Assembly (NCBI RefSeq): GCF_006442815.1
Contig: NZ_VFVL01000027.1
Span: 1 to 64,000, forward strand
DNA from: Mesorhizobium sp. B2-4-3
Lineage (GTDB): Bacteria > Pseudomonadota > Alphaproteobacteria > Rhizobiales > Rhizobiaceae
DNA length: 64,000 bases
Direction of reading: 5' to 3'
Shown: one piece after another, positions 23,599 to 31,661 of the stretch
Layout of the letters: each line of letters starts with the position of its first letter
How positions within the stretch are numbered: position 1 is the first letter of the stretch
The notes under the pieces: generated by a model
What the model was told of the DNA's origin: nothing
What the model saw: the letters and a program-made list of their open reading frames with translations, nothing else
Databases searched by the model: none
Program-made: the position numbers and the translations under genes

Positions 23599-25686
23599 TC
23601 AGCTCTCGTGAAAATGATTGTAGACCAGCTTCGCCACATGCTCGGAAATGCCGTCGACCTTGACCAGGTCCTCGACCGCGGCGCGGCTGACCGCCTTGGC
23701 GGTGCCGAAGGCGTGGAGCAGCGCGCGCTTGCGGCCGGGGCCGATGCCCGCGATCTCGTCGAGCGGGCTTTTCACCATCTCCTTCTTGCGCCGTGCCCGG
23801 TGCGAGCCGATGGCGAAGCGGTGCACCTCGTCGCGCAGGCGCTGGACGAAATAGAGCACCGGATCGCGCACCGGCAGCATGAAGGAGTCCCTGCCCTTGA
23901 CGAAGAAGCGCTCGCGGCCGGCGTCGCGGTCCGGGCCCTTGGCGATGCCGATGGCCACCACCCGGTCCTCGACGCCGAGATCGGCGAGGATCTGGCGCAC
24001 CGCCGTCATCTGGCCCTGGCCGCCGTCGATCAGGATGACGTCCGGCCAGGCCGGGAAGCCGCCATTGCCGGCGACCAGATCCTCCTCGCCGGTTTCGTCC
24101 TCGACGGCCGGGCCGGGCTGCTCATCGCCATGTTCCTTGAGCAGCCGCGAAAAGCGCCGCTGCATCACTTCGCGCATCATGCCGAAATCGTCGCCCGGCG
24201 TGATCTCGGTCGAGCGAATGTTGAATTTCCGGTACTGGTTCTTCACGAACCCCTCCGGCCCGGCGACGACCATGGCGCCGACCGCGTTGGTACCCATGAT
24301 GTGCGAGTTGTCGTAGACCTCGACGCGCACCGGCGGTTTTTCCAGGCCGAAGGTCTCGGCAAAACCCTTGAGCAGGCGCGCCTGGGTCGACGTCTCGGCC
24401 AGCCTGCGGCCGAGCGCCTCGCGCGCGTTCTGCAGCGCGTGGTCTGTCAGGTCCTTCTTCTCGCCGCGCTGCGGCACCGAGATGGATATCTTGCGGCCGG
24501 CATGGGTCGATAGCGCCTCCGCGAGCAGTTCCTGTTCCTGCGTGGTCTGCGACAGAAGCAGCGCGCGCGCCGGCACTTTGTCGTCATAGAATTGCGCCAG
24601 GAACGAGCCCAGCACCTCCGCCGGCTCCAGCGCCGGATCGGCCTTGGGGAAATAGGCTCGGTTGCCCCAGTTCTGGCCGGTGCGGAAGAAGAACACCTGG
24701 ATGCAGGTCTGGCCGCCCTCCTGGTGGATGGCGAAGACGTCGGCCTCTTCCACCGTCTGCGGGTTGATCCCCTGATGCGCCTGCACATGCGAGAGCGCGG
24801 CAAGGCGGTCGCGGTAGATGGCGGCGCGCTCGAAATCGAGCTTTTCCGAGGCCTGCTGCATGGCGGCCGAGATTTCGGTCTTCACCTTCTGGCTGCGGCC
24901 GGAAAGGAAATCCTTCGCTTCCTCGACCAGCTCGGCATAGCCCTGATGCGAGATCTCGCCGGTGCAAGGCCCGGCGCAGCGCTTGATCTGGTAAAGGAGG
25001 CACGGCCTTGTGCGGTTCTCGTAGAAGGAGTTGGTGCAGCTTCGAAGCAGGAAGGCGCGCTGCAGCGAATTGATGGTGCGCCCGACTGCGCCGGCCGAGG
25101 CGAAAGGGCCGAAATAGTCGCCCTTGCGCGAGCGCGCGCCGCGATGCTTGTAGATGCCAGGCGAGACATGGTCGCCGGTGAGCAGGATGTAGGGGAACGA
25201 TTTGTCGTCCCGCATCAGCACGTTGAAGCGGGGCCTGAGCCGCTTGATGAGGTTGGCCTCCAACAGCAGCGCCTCGATCTCGGTGCGGGTGACGACGAAT
25301 TCCATCGTCGCCGTCTCGCGAACCATGCGACCGATGCGGGCGGTGTGGAAGCGCCCCTGCGCGTAATTGGTGACGCGCTTCTTCAGGCTGCGCGCCTTGC
25401 CGACATAGAGAACGTCGCCGGCGGCGTTCATCATGCGATAGACGCCGGGCTGGTTGGGCAACCGCTTGACCAGGGTCTGGATCACCTCTGCGCCGACCAT
25501 GCCGTCGGCGTCGCCGGCATGTGGCGTCCAGTCTATGGCCGTGAAGGCGACGTCAGGCCCGGTCGGGATCGACTCCGGCTCGACGATCTCCTCCGCCGCC
25601 TCGTCCTCGATGTCGAGATCGACATCGGGCGGCAGATCGTCGGCGGCGCCGCCGTTTCTCTTATGTCTTTGGGCTGCGGGACTCAT
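23599..25686 (-). CDS. uvrC: Excinuclease ABC subunit C
   Basis: 695 residues. UvrC makes both incisions in nucleotide excision repair. After a Rhizobiales-type acidic N-terminal extension of about 65 residues comes the GIY-YIG domain (PGVYRMMNAAGDVLYVGKA), a Cys cluster (CLLYQIKRCAGPC), the UVR helix pair (SEKLDFERAAIYRDRLAAL), the RNase H-like half (VEVYDNSHIMGTNAVGAMVV, LIDGGQGQ) and terminal HhH motifs (IAGIGPGRKRALL, VDGISEHVAKLV). The ATG at 25686 overlaps the SDR stop as ATGA. Confidence 0.97.
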   Translation of the reverse strand: MSPAAQRHKRNGGAADDLPPDVDLDIEDEAAEEIVEPESIPTGPDVAFTAIDWTPHAGDADGMVGAEVIQTLVKRLPNQPGVYRMMNAAGDVLYVGKARSLKKRVTNYAQGRFHTARIGRMVRETATMEFVVTRTEIEALLLEANLIKRLRPRFNVLMRDDKSFPYILLTGDHVSPGIYKHRGARSRKGDYFGPFASAGAVGRTINSLQRAFLLRSCTNSFYENRTRPCLLYQIKRCAGPCTGEISHQGYAELVEEAKDFLSGRSQKVKTEISAAMQQASEKLDFERAAIYRDRLAALSHVQAHQGINPQTVEEADVFAIHQEGGQTCIQVFFFRTGQNWGNRAYFPKADPALEPAEVLGSFLAQFYDDKVPARALLLSQTTQEQELLAEALSTHAGRKISISVPQRGEKKDLTDHALQNAREALGRRLAETSTQARLLKGFAETFGLEKPPVRVEVYDNSHIMGTNAVGAMVVAGPEGFVKNQYRKFNIRSTEITPGDDFGMMREVMQRRFSRLLKEHGDEQPGPAVEDETGEEDLVAGNGGFPAWPDVILIDGGQGQMTAVRQILADLGVEDRVVAIGIAKGPDRDAGRERFFVKGRDSFMLPVRDPVLYFVQRLRDEVHRFAIGSHRARRKKEMVKSPLDEIAGIGPGRKRALLHAFGTAKAVSRAAVEDLVKVDGISEHVAKLVYNHFHES

Positions 25687-26447
25687 TCCACCATGCCTGT
25701 CACATCGGGCGTCTGCCACGCAAGATGCTGGCCGCCGTCGAGCGCGATCATCTGGCCGGTCACCGAGCGCGCCTGCCAGAGATAGCGGATCGTGGCACCG
25801 AATTCGGGCAATTGCGGGCCGCGCTTCAGGATGAGGCCGTCAACCTGTTTGTCGAAATCATCGTCGTCCTGTCGCTTGTTCTTCAGCGTCGGGCCAGGAC
25901 CTATGGCGTTGACGCGAATGCGCGGCCCGAGCGCCTGGGCCAGCATCTCGGTCTGCGTCCAGAGCGCCGATTTCGACAGCGCATAGGAGAAATAGCGTGG
26001 CGTCGGCCTCCAGACGCGCTGATCGATGATGTTGACGATCAGCCCCTCTTCGCCTTCGGGCAGGGCACGGGCAAAGGTCTGCGCCAGAAGCGCCGGTGCC
26101 TTCACATGGATGGCGAAGTGGCGATCCCAGGCCTGCCAGTCGAAATCCTCGACACGATCGTCGACGAACAGGGAAGCGTTGTTGACCAGCAGCGTGACAG
26201 GTCCGAGCATCGCTTGCGCGCGGCCGACAAGGCCGGCCACGGCTTCCATGTCGGTGAGGTCGGCGGCGATCACGGCGGCGCGGCCGCCCTCGCCCGCGAT
26301 CTTCTCCGCCAGCGCCTCGGCCTCGTCGCTTGACCGGTTGGCATGGATCGCGACGGCGAAGCCATTGGCGGCAAGGTCCTCGACGATCGCCTTGCCGATC
26401 CGTCTTGCTCCACCCGTCACCAGCGCGACGGCCGTGGCTTGTCTCAT
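25683..26447 (-). CDS. SDR oxidoreductase, pteridine-reductase-like (FolM/PTR1 type)
   Basis: 254 residues. NADPH fold TGGARRIG at the start, NNAS in the middle, YxxxK as YALSKSAL. Where classical SDRs have a catalytic Ser this has Asp (NIIDQRVWRPTP), followed by RVNAIGPGPTL; that Asp and the RIG dinucleotide motif are marks of PTR1 and FolM pteridine reductases. It is therefore a candidate dihydromonapterin or dihydrofolate reductase. It is translated with uvrC through a 4-bp overlap. Confidence 0.8.
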   Translation of the reverse strand: MRQATAVALVTGGARRIGKAIVEDLAANGFAVAIHANRSSDEAEALAEKIAGEGGRAAVIAADLTDMEAVAGLVGRAQAMLGPVTLLVNNASLFVDDRVEDFDWQAWDRHFAIHVKAPALLAQTFARALPEGEEGLIVNIIDQRVWRPTPRYFSYALSKSALWTQTEMLAQALGPRIRVNAIGPGPTLKNKRQDDDDFDKQVDGLILKRGPQLPEFGATIRYLWQARSVTGQMIALDGGQHLAWQTPDVTGMVE

Positions 26448-26858
26448 GGTGTCAATCCTCAATCGGCTTCACGATTCCGGGAAGCCGGCACAATATGACG
26501 GGCCAAGCGTTAAATGCCATTTCCACCTGGGGCAGGAATGTGGCGAAGCGGCCCGGACGCGTGTCCGCCCCGCCGGATTCGGGGCACCGTTCCCGGCAAT
26601 ATATGTCGCCGGCCCCCTTGAACCAAGCGGTGTGCAGCGCAACATATTTAGCCTGCTGACATTCGCTGTTGCGAAGATGCAACGTCACCTTTCGGCCTCA
26701 TTCGCGCCGGGGAATGACCCAAGTTCAGGTTCGCTTCAGCCGCATTTCAGCACGACATTTGGAACCGTTGAACGCCAAGCTCGTTTATCCCCCCGGACGG
26801 GCCGGGGCGTTTCATGAACAAACAAGCCTAAGTGTCTTGTGGCTTAAGGAGTATAATA
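26448..26858. other. Intergenic region upstream of the Omp25-like gene
   Basis: 411 bp with no gene. A hairpin CCCCGG-ACGGG-CCGGGG stands at 26791-26807, about 50 bp before the start codon, likely in the 5' leader of the outer-membrane protein mRNA. A specific promoter could not be fixed. Confidence 0.45.
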
Positions 26859-27506
26859 ATGAAGACCAATCTCAAATTCGCGCCGCTCGCCGCTGCGCTC
26901 GGGCTGTTCGCCCTTGGTGGTACCGCCTTCGCGGCCGACGTCGTTTCCGAGGAGCCGCCGGCTCCCGCCCCGGTTGCCGAGCTTCCGGTTGCTTCCTGGG
27001 CCGGCCCCTATGCCGGTATCAATCTCGGCTACGGCTTCGGCGGCCATGTGAAGGCCCCGGGCGCCGACGCCAAGACCAAGGGCTTCATCGGTGGCGTTTT
27101 CGGCGGCTACAACTGGCAGCAGGAGAACTTCGTCTACGGTGCTGAAGCCGACCTCGGCTACAATGGCACCAAGGGCTCGGATGATGGCCTTTCGGCCAAG
27201 ACCGGCATCGAAGGCTCGCTGCGCGCTCGCCTCGGCTATGCCGTGACCCCGGAAATCCTGCTCTACGGCACGGGCGGTCTGGCTGCGAAGAACCAGAAGA
27301 TCGACGACAGCTTCACCGGCGTGAACGACAGCAAGGCCATGCTCGGCTGGACCGCCGGCGCCGGTACCGACATCAAGATCACGGACAACGTGTTCGGCCG
27401 TGTCGAATACCGCTACACCGACTACGGCAGCAAGAACTTCGGCGACACGGGCAAGGTCAAGTCTTCGGACAACCGCGTCACGTTCGGCGTCGGTATGAAG
27501 TTCTAA
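26859..27506 (+). CDS. Outer membrane beta-barrel protein, Omp25/RopB family
   Basis: 215 residues. The signal peptide ends FAADV; a Pro-rich stretch (EEPPAPAPVAELPVASWAGP) leads to an eight-strand barrel (YAGINLGYGFGG, FIGGVFGGYNWQ, GSLRARLGYAVTPEILLYG, VFGRVEYRYTDYG) ending in Phe (VGMKF), the outer-membrane sorting signal. An AAGGAG site supports the start. Members are abundant surface proteins in rhizobia and Brucella. Codon use looks strongly biased, as for a highly expressed gene. Confidence 0.93.
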   Translation: MKTNLKFAPLAAALGLFALGGTAFAADVVSEEPPAPAPVAELPVASWAGPYAGINLGYGFGGHVKAPGADAKTKGFIGGVFGGYNWQQENFVYGAEADLGYNGTKGSDDGLSAKTGIEGSLRARLGYAVTPEILLYGTGGLAAKNQKIDDSFTGVNDSKAMLGWTAGAGTDIKITDNVFGRVEYRYTDYGSKNFGDTGKVKSSDNRVTFGVGMKF

Positions 27507-27530
27507 GTCGTAAAAGCCACGACACGGAAA

Positions 27531-27557
27531 AGCCGGGCCTTGCGCCCGGTTTTTTTG
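27531..27557 (+). terminator. Intrinsic terminator of the Omp25-like gene
   Basis: CCGGGC-CTT-GCGCCCGG followed by TTTTTTTG, 24 bp after the stop codon. Confidence 0.93.
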
Positions 27558-27588
27558 TGTCCGCGGATGGCAGAAGGCGGCGAGCTCC

Positions 27589-27966
27589 TCAGTCGTCCTC
27601 ATTTCGACCGCTTCGGCGGTTTCGCTTCGCCGGCAGCGTCTCGACGAAAGCCAATGCACGGTCGAGCCAACCGGCAAGATCGGCGTCGGCTGCCGTCCCT
27701 TCGGTCGCGACGCGGATATAGCCTTCCATCGAGCGACCACCCATTTCCATCGTGCTTGCATGAGGAAGTGCCGCGGCGGCCGCATGCGCGCCCTTGCCGA
27801 CGCGTACCAGAAGCCCGCGCTTCGAGGTGCCGATCAGCATGTTGCCGTTGATCATGAAACAGGTGCCGCCGAACATCTTCTGCTCGGTGAAGGCGCGTCG
27901 ACCGAGGGCGGCGCGCAGGCGCGCGACCATCGGGTCCGGCGCGGCGCCGGTTGAGGGCTTTGCCAT
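27589..27966 (-). CDS. TfoX/Sxy family protein
   Basis: 125 residues with only the N-terminal TfoX domain: KMFGGTCFMINGNMLIGTSK, then LLVRVGKGAHAAA and MGGRSMEGYIRV. In gammaproteobacteria TfoX controls competence; single-domain members in Alphaproteobacteria have no proven role. A basic tail (AKRNRRSGRNEDD) ends the protein. Confidence 0.87.
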   Translation of the reverse strand: MAKPSTGAAPDPMVARLRAALGRRAFTEQKMFGGTCFMINGNMLIGTSKRGLLVRVGKGAHAAAAALPHASTMEMGGRSMEGYIRVATEGTAADADLAGWLDRALAFVETLPAKRNRRSGRNEDD

Positions 27967-28045
27967 GCTCACCACTCCGACTTGGGTGATGCCAAGCAAG
28001 CATGGAAGCGGGCGGGGTTCAAGGCGGGCGCAAGGCCGAAGCTGC

Positions 28046-28226
28046 CAATCTCCCCCCACGTGGGGGAGATGGCCGGTAGGCCAAAGGGGGCGCGAAGGAA
28101 CGCCAACTTTCGAGGTGGCCCGATCTTTGTTCTGATGGCAGCACATGCTTGGCAAAGACTGAGACGCCGGCGGGACAGCGCCCCCCTCTGCCCTGCCGGG
28201 CATCTCCCCCACAAGGGGGGAGATTG
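28046..28226. repeat. Family B palindromic repeat, copy 1
   Basis: Two inverted GGGGGAGAT/ATCTCCCCC hairpins with GGCCGGTAGGCC and GGCGGGACAGCGCCCCCCTC modules face each other across about 70 bp. Copies at 32919-33088 and 52489-52658 have the same order inverted. It fills the gap between the TfoX-like and GST genes and reaches the GST 3' end. Confidence 0.85.
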
Positions 28227-28233
28227 GCTGTAT

Positions 28234-28830
28234 CTACCCGGGCACGCTTGCCTTCAGCTCCGGGAACTTCTCGTCAAACCTCGCCGCCCAGCGTACGAGC
28301 CGGCTGCGGCCCTTCTCCCATTGGCCGCCGAAACGCAGCGCGAGATAGCCGAGGGCGGCGCGCAGTGCCATGTGGCCGGCGGTGATCTTCTTCGGCAGTT
28401 TCGGCGGATTGGCGTTGATGAGGTCGAGCGCGGTGGCGATCTTCGTCCACTGACGGTCGAGCCAGGGCTGGTAGACCATCGTCTCCGGCCGCGTGCGGCG
28501 CTCATAGACCATCGACAGGGCGCAGTCGCAGATGCCGTCGGCCAGCGCCTCGAGAACTTCCGCCTCGAGCCGCTTGTCGGGATTGCGCGGGAACAGCGCG
28601 TTCTTCGACAGCCGGTTGAGATGCTGGGTGATGGCGCGGCTGTCATGGATGGAGCGGCCGTCCTCCAGCACCAGCACCGGGATCTTGCCGAGCGGATTGG
28701 CCGAGATCAGCTCGGCGGGCTTGTCCTCCGTCTTGACCGGCACGAGGTCGATCGCGATGCCGGCATAGGCGGCCGCCATGCGGACCTTCGAACTATAGGG
28801 CGACGTGGAAGCGTAGAGCAGTGTCGGCAT
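28234..28830 (-). CDS. Glutathione S-transferase family protein
   Basis: 198 residues. LLYASTSPYSSKVRMAAAYA gives a Ser active-site start; NPLGKIPVLVLEDGRSIHDS has the cis-Pro and D-S glutathione contacts. The C-terminal helical domain follows. The Ser-based N-terminus and LGKIP pattern recall the zeta/YfcF-like GSTs. It is monocistronic. Confidence 0.88.
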   Translation of the reverse strand: MPTLLYASTSPYSSKVRMAAAYAGIAIDLVPVKTEDKPAELISANPLGKIPVLVLEDGRSIHDSRAITQHLNRLSKNALFPRNPDKRLEAEVLEALADGICDCALSMVYERRTRPETMVYQPWLDRQWTKIATALDLINANPPKLPKKITAGHMALRAALGYLALRFGGQWEKGRSRLVRWAARFDEKFPELKASVPG

Positions 28831-28944
28831 GATCGGGTTCCCAGTTGTTTACGGCACTGTTGACCGATCGGGATCCGAAGGGCAACGGCCAGCCGGGCAA
28901 TCCGGATTGGCCAATGCATCTTGTCGGCGCGGGCACCCCAAAGA

Positions 28945-28993
28945 AAAAGCTCCCGGAAGTTTTGCCTGGCGGCAAGATTTCCGAGAGCTTTTA
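28945..28993. terminator. Long hairpin downstream of the histone-like gene
   Basis: AAAAAGCTCCCGGAA pairs with TTTCCGAGAGCTTTT around a loop that itself pairs (TTTTGCC/GGCAAGA). The long stem with T-run on the minus strand fits an intrinsic terminator for the gene ending at 29103. Confidence 0.65.
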
Positions 28994-29102
28994 GGAGGAG
29001 CGTCCGCTCCGACTCCGCTCGCTGTGGCACCGAATTGGCGAGAGGGGTGCCAAGGTGGCACCCGCCCTCACCTGTTGCGGTTCGCGAGCGAAGCTTACGC
29101 GA

Positions 29103-29477
29103 TTACTTCTTGGCGGCCGGCTTCTTGGCCGGAGCTGCCTTCTTCACTGCTGCCGGTGCCTTGGCGGCGGCTGCCTTCATCGGAGCCTTGGCGGCGGGCT
29201 TGGCTGCTGCCTTCGCTGCCGGCTTCTTGGCGGCGGGCTTGGCCGCCGGCTTTGCCGCTGCCTTGACGGCCGGCTTGGCCGCTGCCTTCGCTACCGGCTT
29301 CTTGGCGGCGGGCTTAGCCGCAGCTTTCGCTGCCGGCCTCGCCGCTGCCTTGGCCGGAGCCTTGGCGGCGGGCTTGGCCGCTGCCTTCTTCACTGCTGCA
29401 GGTTTCGCGGCAGCCTTAGCTGCCGGCTTCTTTGCCGGCGCTTTCGCCGCCGGCGCCTTGGTTGTCGTCTTTGCCAT
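29103..29477 (-). CDS. Histone H1-like Ala/Lys/Pro-rich DNA-binding protein
   Basis: 124 residues made of Ala, Lys and Pro, with repeated AAKPAAK, KKPAAKA and KAPAKA units and no folded domain. This is the pattern of eukaryotic histone H1 tails and bacterial H1-like proteins such as AlgP and HctA relatives. It should bind DNA without sequence preference and act as a nucleoid protein or a regulator of large gene sets. ATG at 29477 gives MAKTTTKAP. The opposite strand also looks open over the whole length because of codon bias. Confidence 0.82.
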   Translation of the reverse strand: MAKTTTKAPAAKAPAKKPAAKAAAKPAAVKKAAAKPAAKAPAKAAARPAAKAAAKPAAKKPVAKAAAKPAVKAAAKPAAKPAAKKPAAKAAAKPAAKAPMKAAAAKAPAAVKKAAPAKKPAAKK

Positions 29478-29888
29478 GCGATGCCCCTTGCGTTTTGCCG
29501 ATGGTCGTGAGTGACCCGGCATGTCTATGCATATCTGACTCGCGACTGTCTAGCCAGCGAAGCAACACAATGATTTTCAGTTATTGAATTTTGGTTACAC
29601 GAAACGCTCGAAGATGCATCTCATTGAAAAATTGTGAGCGAATCTGTCACTTTCGAAGTGACGGCCCGGGCCACAGATTTTCGCGCGGCTTCTATCGCCC
29701 GATCCTCCATCGACCGGCGGCATAACCTTTCATCACAATGTGAGCGGAGTGCTCATAATAGACAAGAGGCCGTCGGACGTCGACTTCATCTTGTCCAGCA
29801 GAAACATCTACAGATGAACCGGCCATGCGCGACGACCAAAGCTTGAGCGCTTTAAAGTGAGCTTAAGGCTCATATTCAGGCGCGACAA
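29478..29888. other. Intergenic region
   Basis: 411 bp, AT-rich at 29560-29640, without a convincing gene. It contains the promoter of the histone-like gene. No repeat of families A-E was seen. Confidence 0.35.
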
Positions 29889-30431
29889 TCAAGTGCTCGC
29901 CGGTTGGCGTCCGTGCTGCAGGCGGCGCGCCGGCTCGACCCGGTGCAGATGGACGGCGTAGGTGTCCCAGGGCGGCGAGAGCGCGATCCTGGCCAGCTTG
30001 CGGCCGATCTCGCCGCGATGGTAGCTGCCGTGCAAGACGACATGGGTCAGCATCTCCTGCCTCGTCATGCAACCCCTGTCGCCGTCGGTGAAGGTGAAGG
30101 CGACCGGGTCGGCAAGCTCTTGCTCTGCAACGGTTTCAAGATAGTCGAGATACCAGCCGTCGATCTCGGCCAAGGCGACGCGCAACGCGCGCGGTTCGGG
30201 CGTATCCGGGGTATTGTCGCTCGCATAGCCATGGGCGACGCCCTTCAGATGCGCGGCAAAAATCCGCGACACGACATGGATATGGTTCATCAGGCGGATC
30301 GCGGCGCGCCGCTCCTCGGGGTCGCGGGACGGATCCATCCCCGCGAGCTTTCCCACGAGCTCATCATTCGCCCAGGCTTGATAGACAAGCAGGCTCTTCA
30401 GCAAGGTCTTGGCGCTCATGTTCCGGTCCAT
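29889..30431 (-). CDS. DinB family protein
   Basis: 180 residues. Helical DinB fold with metal ligands in LMNHIHVVSRIFAAHLKG and VVLHGSYHRGEIGRKLA. A second possible start is at 30419 (MSAKTLLKSLL). It is divergent from a TetR gene, which probably controls it. This is the second DinB protein in the window and is only distantly similar to the one at 15501. Confidence 0.85.
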   Translation of the reverse strand: MDRNMSAKTLLKSLLVYQAWANDELVGKLAGMDPSRDPEERRAAIRLMNHIHVVSRIFAAHLKGVAHGYASDNTPDTPEPRALRVALAEIDGWYLDYLETVAEQELADPVAFTFTDGDRGCMTRQEMLTHVVLHGSYHRGEIGRKLARIALSPPWDTYAVHLHRVEPARRLQHGRQPAST

Positions 30432-30488
30432 TTGCGTTGGTGAAAAGAATGTGAGTATCCTGTTTATATTCTCGGGAGACGTGCCAGG

Positions 30489-31112
30489 ATGTCTACTCGC
30501 ATTGCAAAGCCGGCCGCACGCATGCGCAAGCAGCCGCGCCAGGCGCGTTCGATCGCCACCGTCGAGGCGATTATCGAAGCCGGTGCTCGCGTTTTGAGCG
30601 AGCTCGGTTGGGCGGGCTTTTCCACCAACAAGGTGGCAGAGGCCGCAGGCGTCAGCATCGGCTCGCTCTATCAATATTTCCCCGACAAGCTCGCTCTGGT
30701 CGAAGCGATCCGGCGCCGTCACTTCGATCATGTGCTGTCGGTGATTCGCGAAGCGGCGGCCGACGAGAAGCCGCTCAGGCAATTCGCGCGCGAGCTGGTG
30801 CGCGGCATGATCGGCGCGCACTCGATCCATCCGACGCTGCACCAGGTGCTGCTCGACGAGGCGCCCGGCGACCGCGGCTCGCGTGCCGCGCATGCCTCGT
30901 TCCAGACGCGCTATCTCGAGCATTACGCGGCGGCCGTCGCGCAGTACCGCAAGCGCCGCAAGGATACCGAGACGATGGCGCGCGTGCTCTCCTCGGCGAT
31001 CGAGGGCGTGATCCACAACGCGGCACGGCGCAACATGCTCGACGCGCCGGAATTGCAGAGGCAATTGGTCGAGCTGATCGAGGCTTACGTATCGGGCGGC
31101 AGGGCAGCCTGA
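30489..31112 (+). CDS. TetR family transcriptional regulator
   Basis: 207 residues. The DNA-binding domain spans about 12-65: RSIATVEAIIEAGARVLSEL, then FSTNKVAEAAGVSIGSLYQY and FPDKLALVEAI. The C-terminal ligand domain is all-helical. It is divergent from the DinB gene; the gap holds an imperfect AGAAT..ATTCT inverted repeat near 30446-30472 that may be its operator. Confidence 0.9.
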   Translation: MSTRIAKPAARMRKQPRQARSIATVEAIIEAGARVLSELGWAGFSTNKVAEAAGVSIGSLYQYFPDKLALVEAIRRRHFDHVLSVIREAAADEKPLRQFARELVRGMIGAHSIHPTLHQVLLDEAPGDRGSRAAHASFQTRYLEHYAAAVAQYRKRRKDTETMARVLSSAIEGVIHNAARRNMLDAPELQRQLVELIEAYVSGGRAA

Positions 31113-31256
31113 GGCAGCGACGGTTGAGAGGCTGGCGCCGGCCGCGTGCCCGCGCCTCCTCGGTTGCCGGCGTCGCAATTAAATTCGCATCGCTGTCGAT
31201 TCCACCGATCGCCGTTCGTCGTATCATCGCAACCTGCAAACCGAAGGAACACAAAG

Positions 31257-31661
31257 ATGCGTTTCATGATGCTGATGATCCCCGGCGGCTACGCGACCGC
31301 GGCTCCCGACGTCAGGCCCGAGGCCGAGGCCGTGGCGACGATGATGAAATACAATGAAGAGCTGAAGCGGGCCGGCGTGCTGCTTGCGCTCGACGGGCTG
31401 CATCCGCCGTCATCGGGCGCACGGGTTTCCTTCAAGGGCGGCAAACCAGCCGTCACCGACGGCCCGTTCGCCGAGGTCAAGGAAGTGCTCGGCGGCTATT
31501 GGGTGATCGACGTGCGCTCGCGCGAGGAAGCCATCGAATGGGCACGCCGCTGCCCCGCGGGGGAAAACGACGTCATCGAGGTCCGGCGCGTTTTCGAGAT
31601 GAACGATTTTCCCGAGGACGTCCAGAAGGTCGCCGACGGATTCGACGAGCTCAAGGATTGA
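31257..31661 (+). CDS. YciI-like DGPF-domain protein (ECF42 partner)
   Basis: 134 residues. MRFMMLMIPGGYA opens the ferredoxin-like fold and PAVTDGPFAEVKEVLGGYW carries the DGPF motif that names the domain. AAGGAACAC supports the start. Its stop overlaps the TTG start of the sigma factor gene (TTGA). DGPF proteins are the constant partners of ECF42 sigma factors; their biochemical role is not settled. Confidence 0.93.
   Translation: MRFMMLMIPGGYATAAPDVRPEAEAVATMMKYNEELKRAGVLLALDGLHPPSSGARVSFKGGKPAVTDGPFAEVKEVLGGYWVIDVRSREEAIEWARRCPAGENDVIEVRRVFEMNDFPEDVQKVADGFDELKD

Noticed and set aside
28921..29514. 197-codon plus-strand frame rich in Ala, Gly and Leu that looks like a membrane protein
   Set aside because: It is the complement of the Ala/Lys/Pro repeats; the minus strand has a ribosome site and a start that fit a known type of protein.
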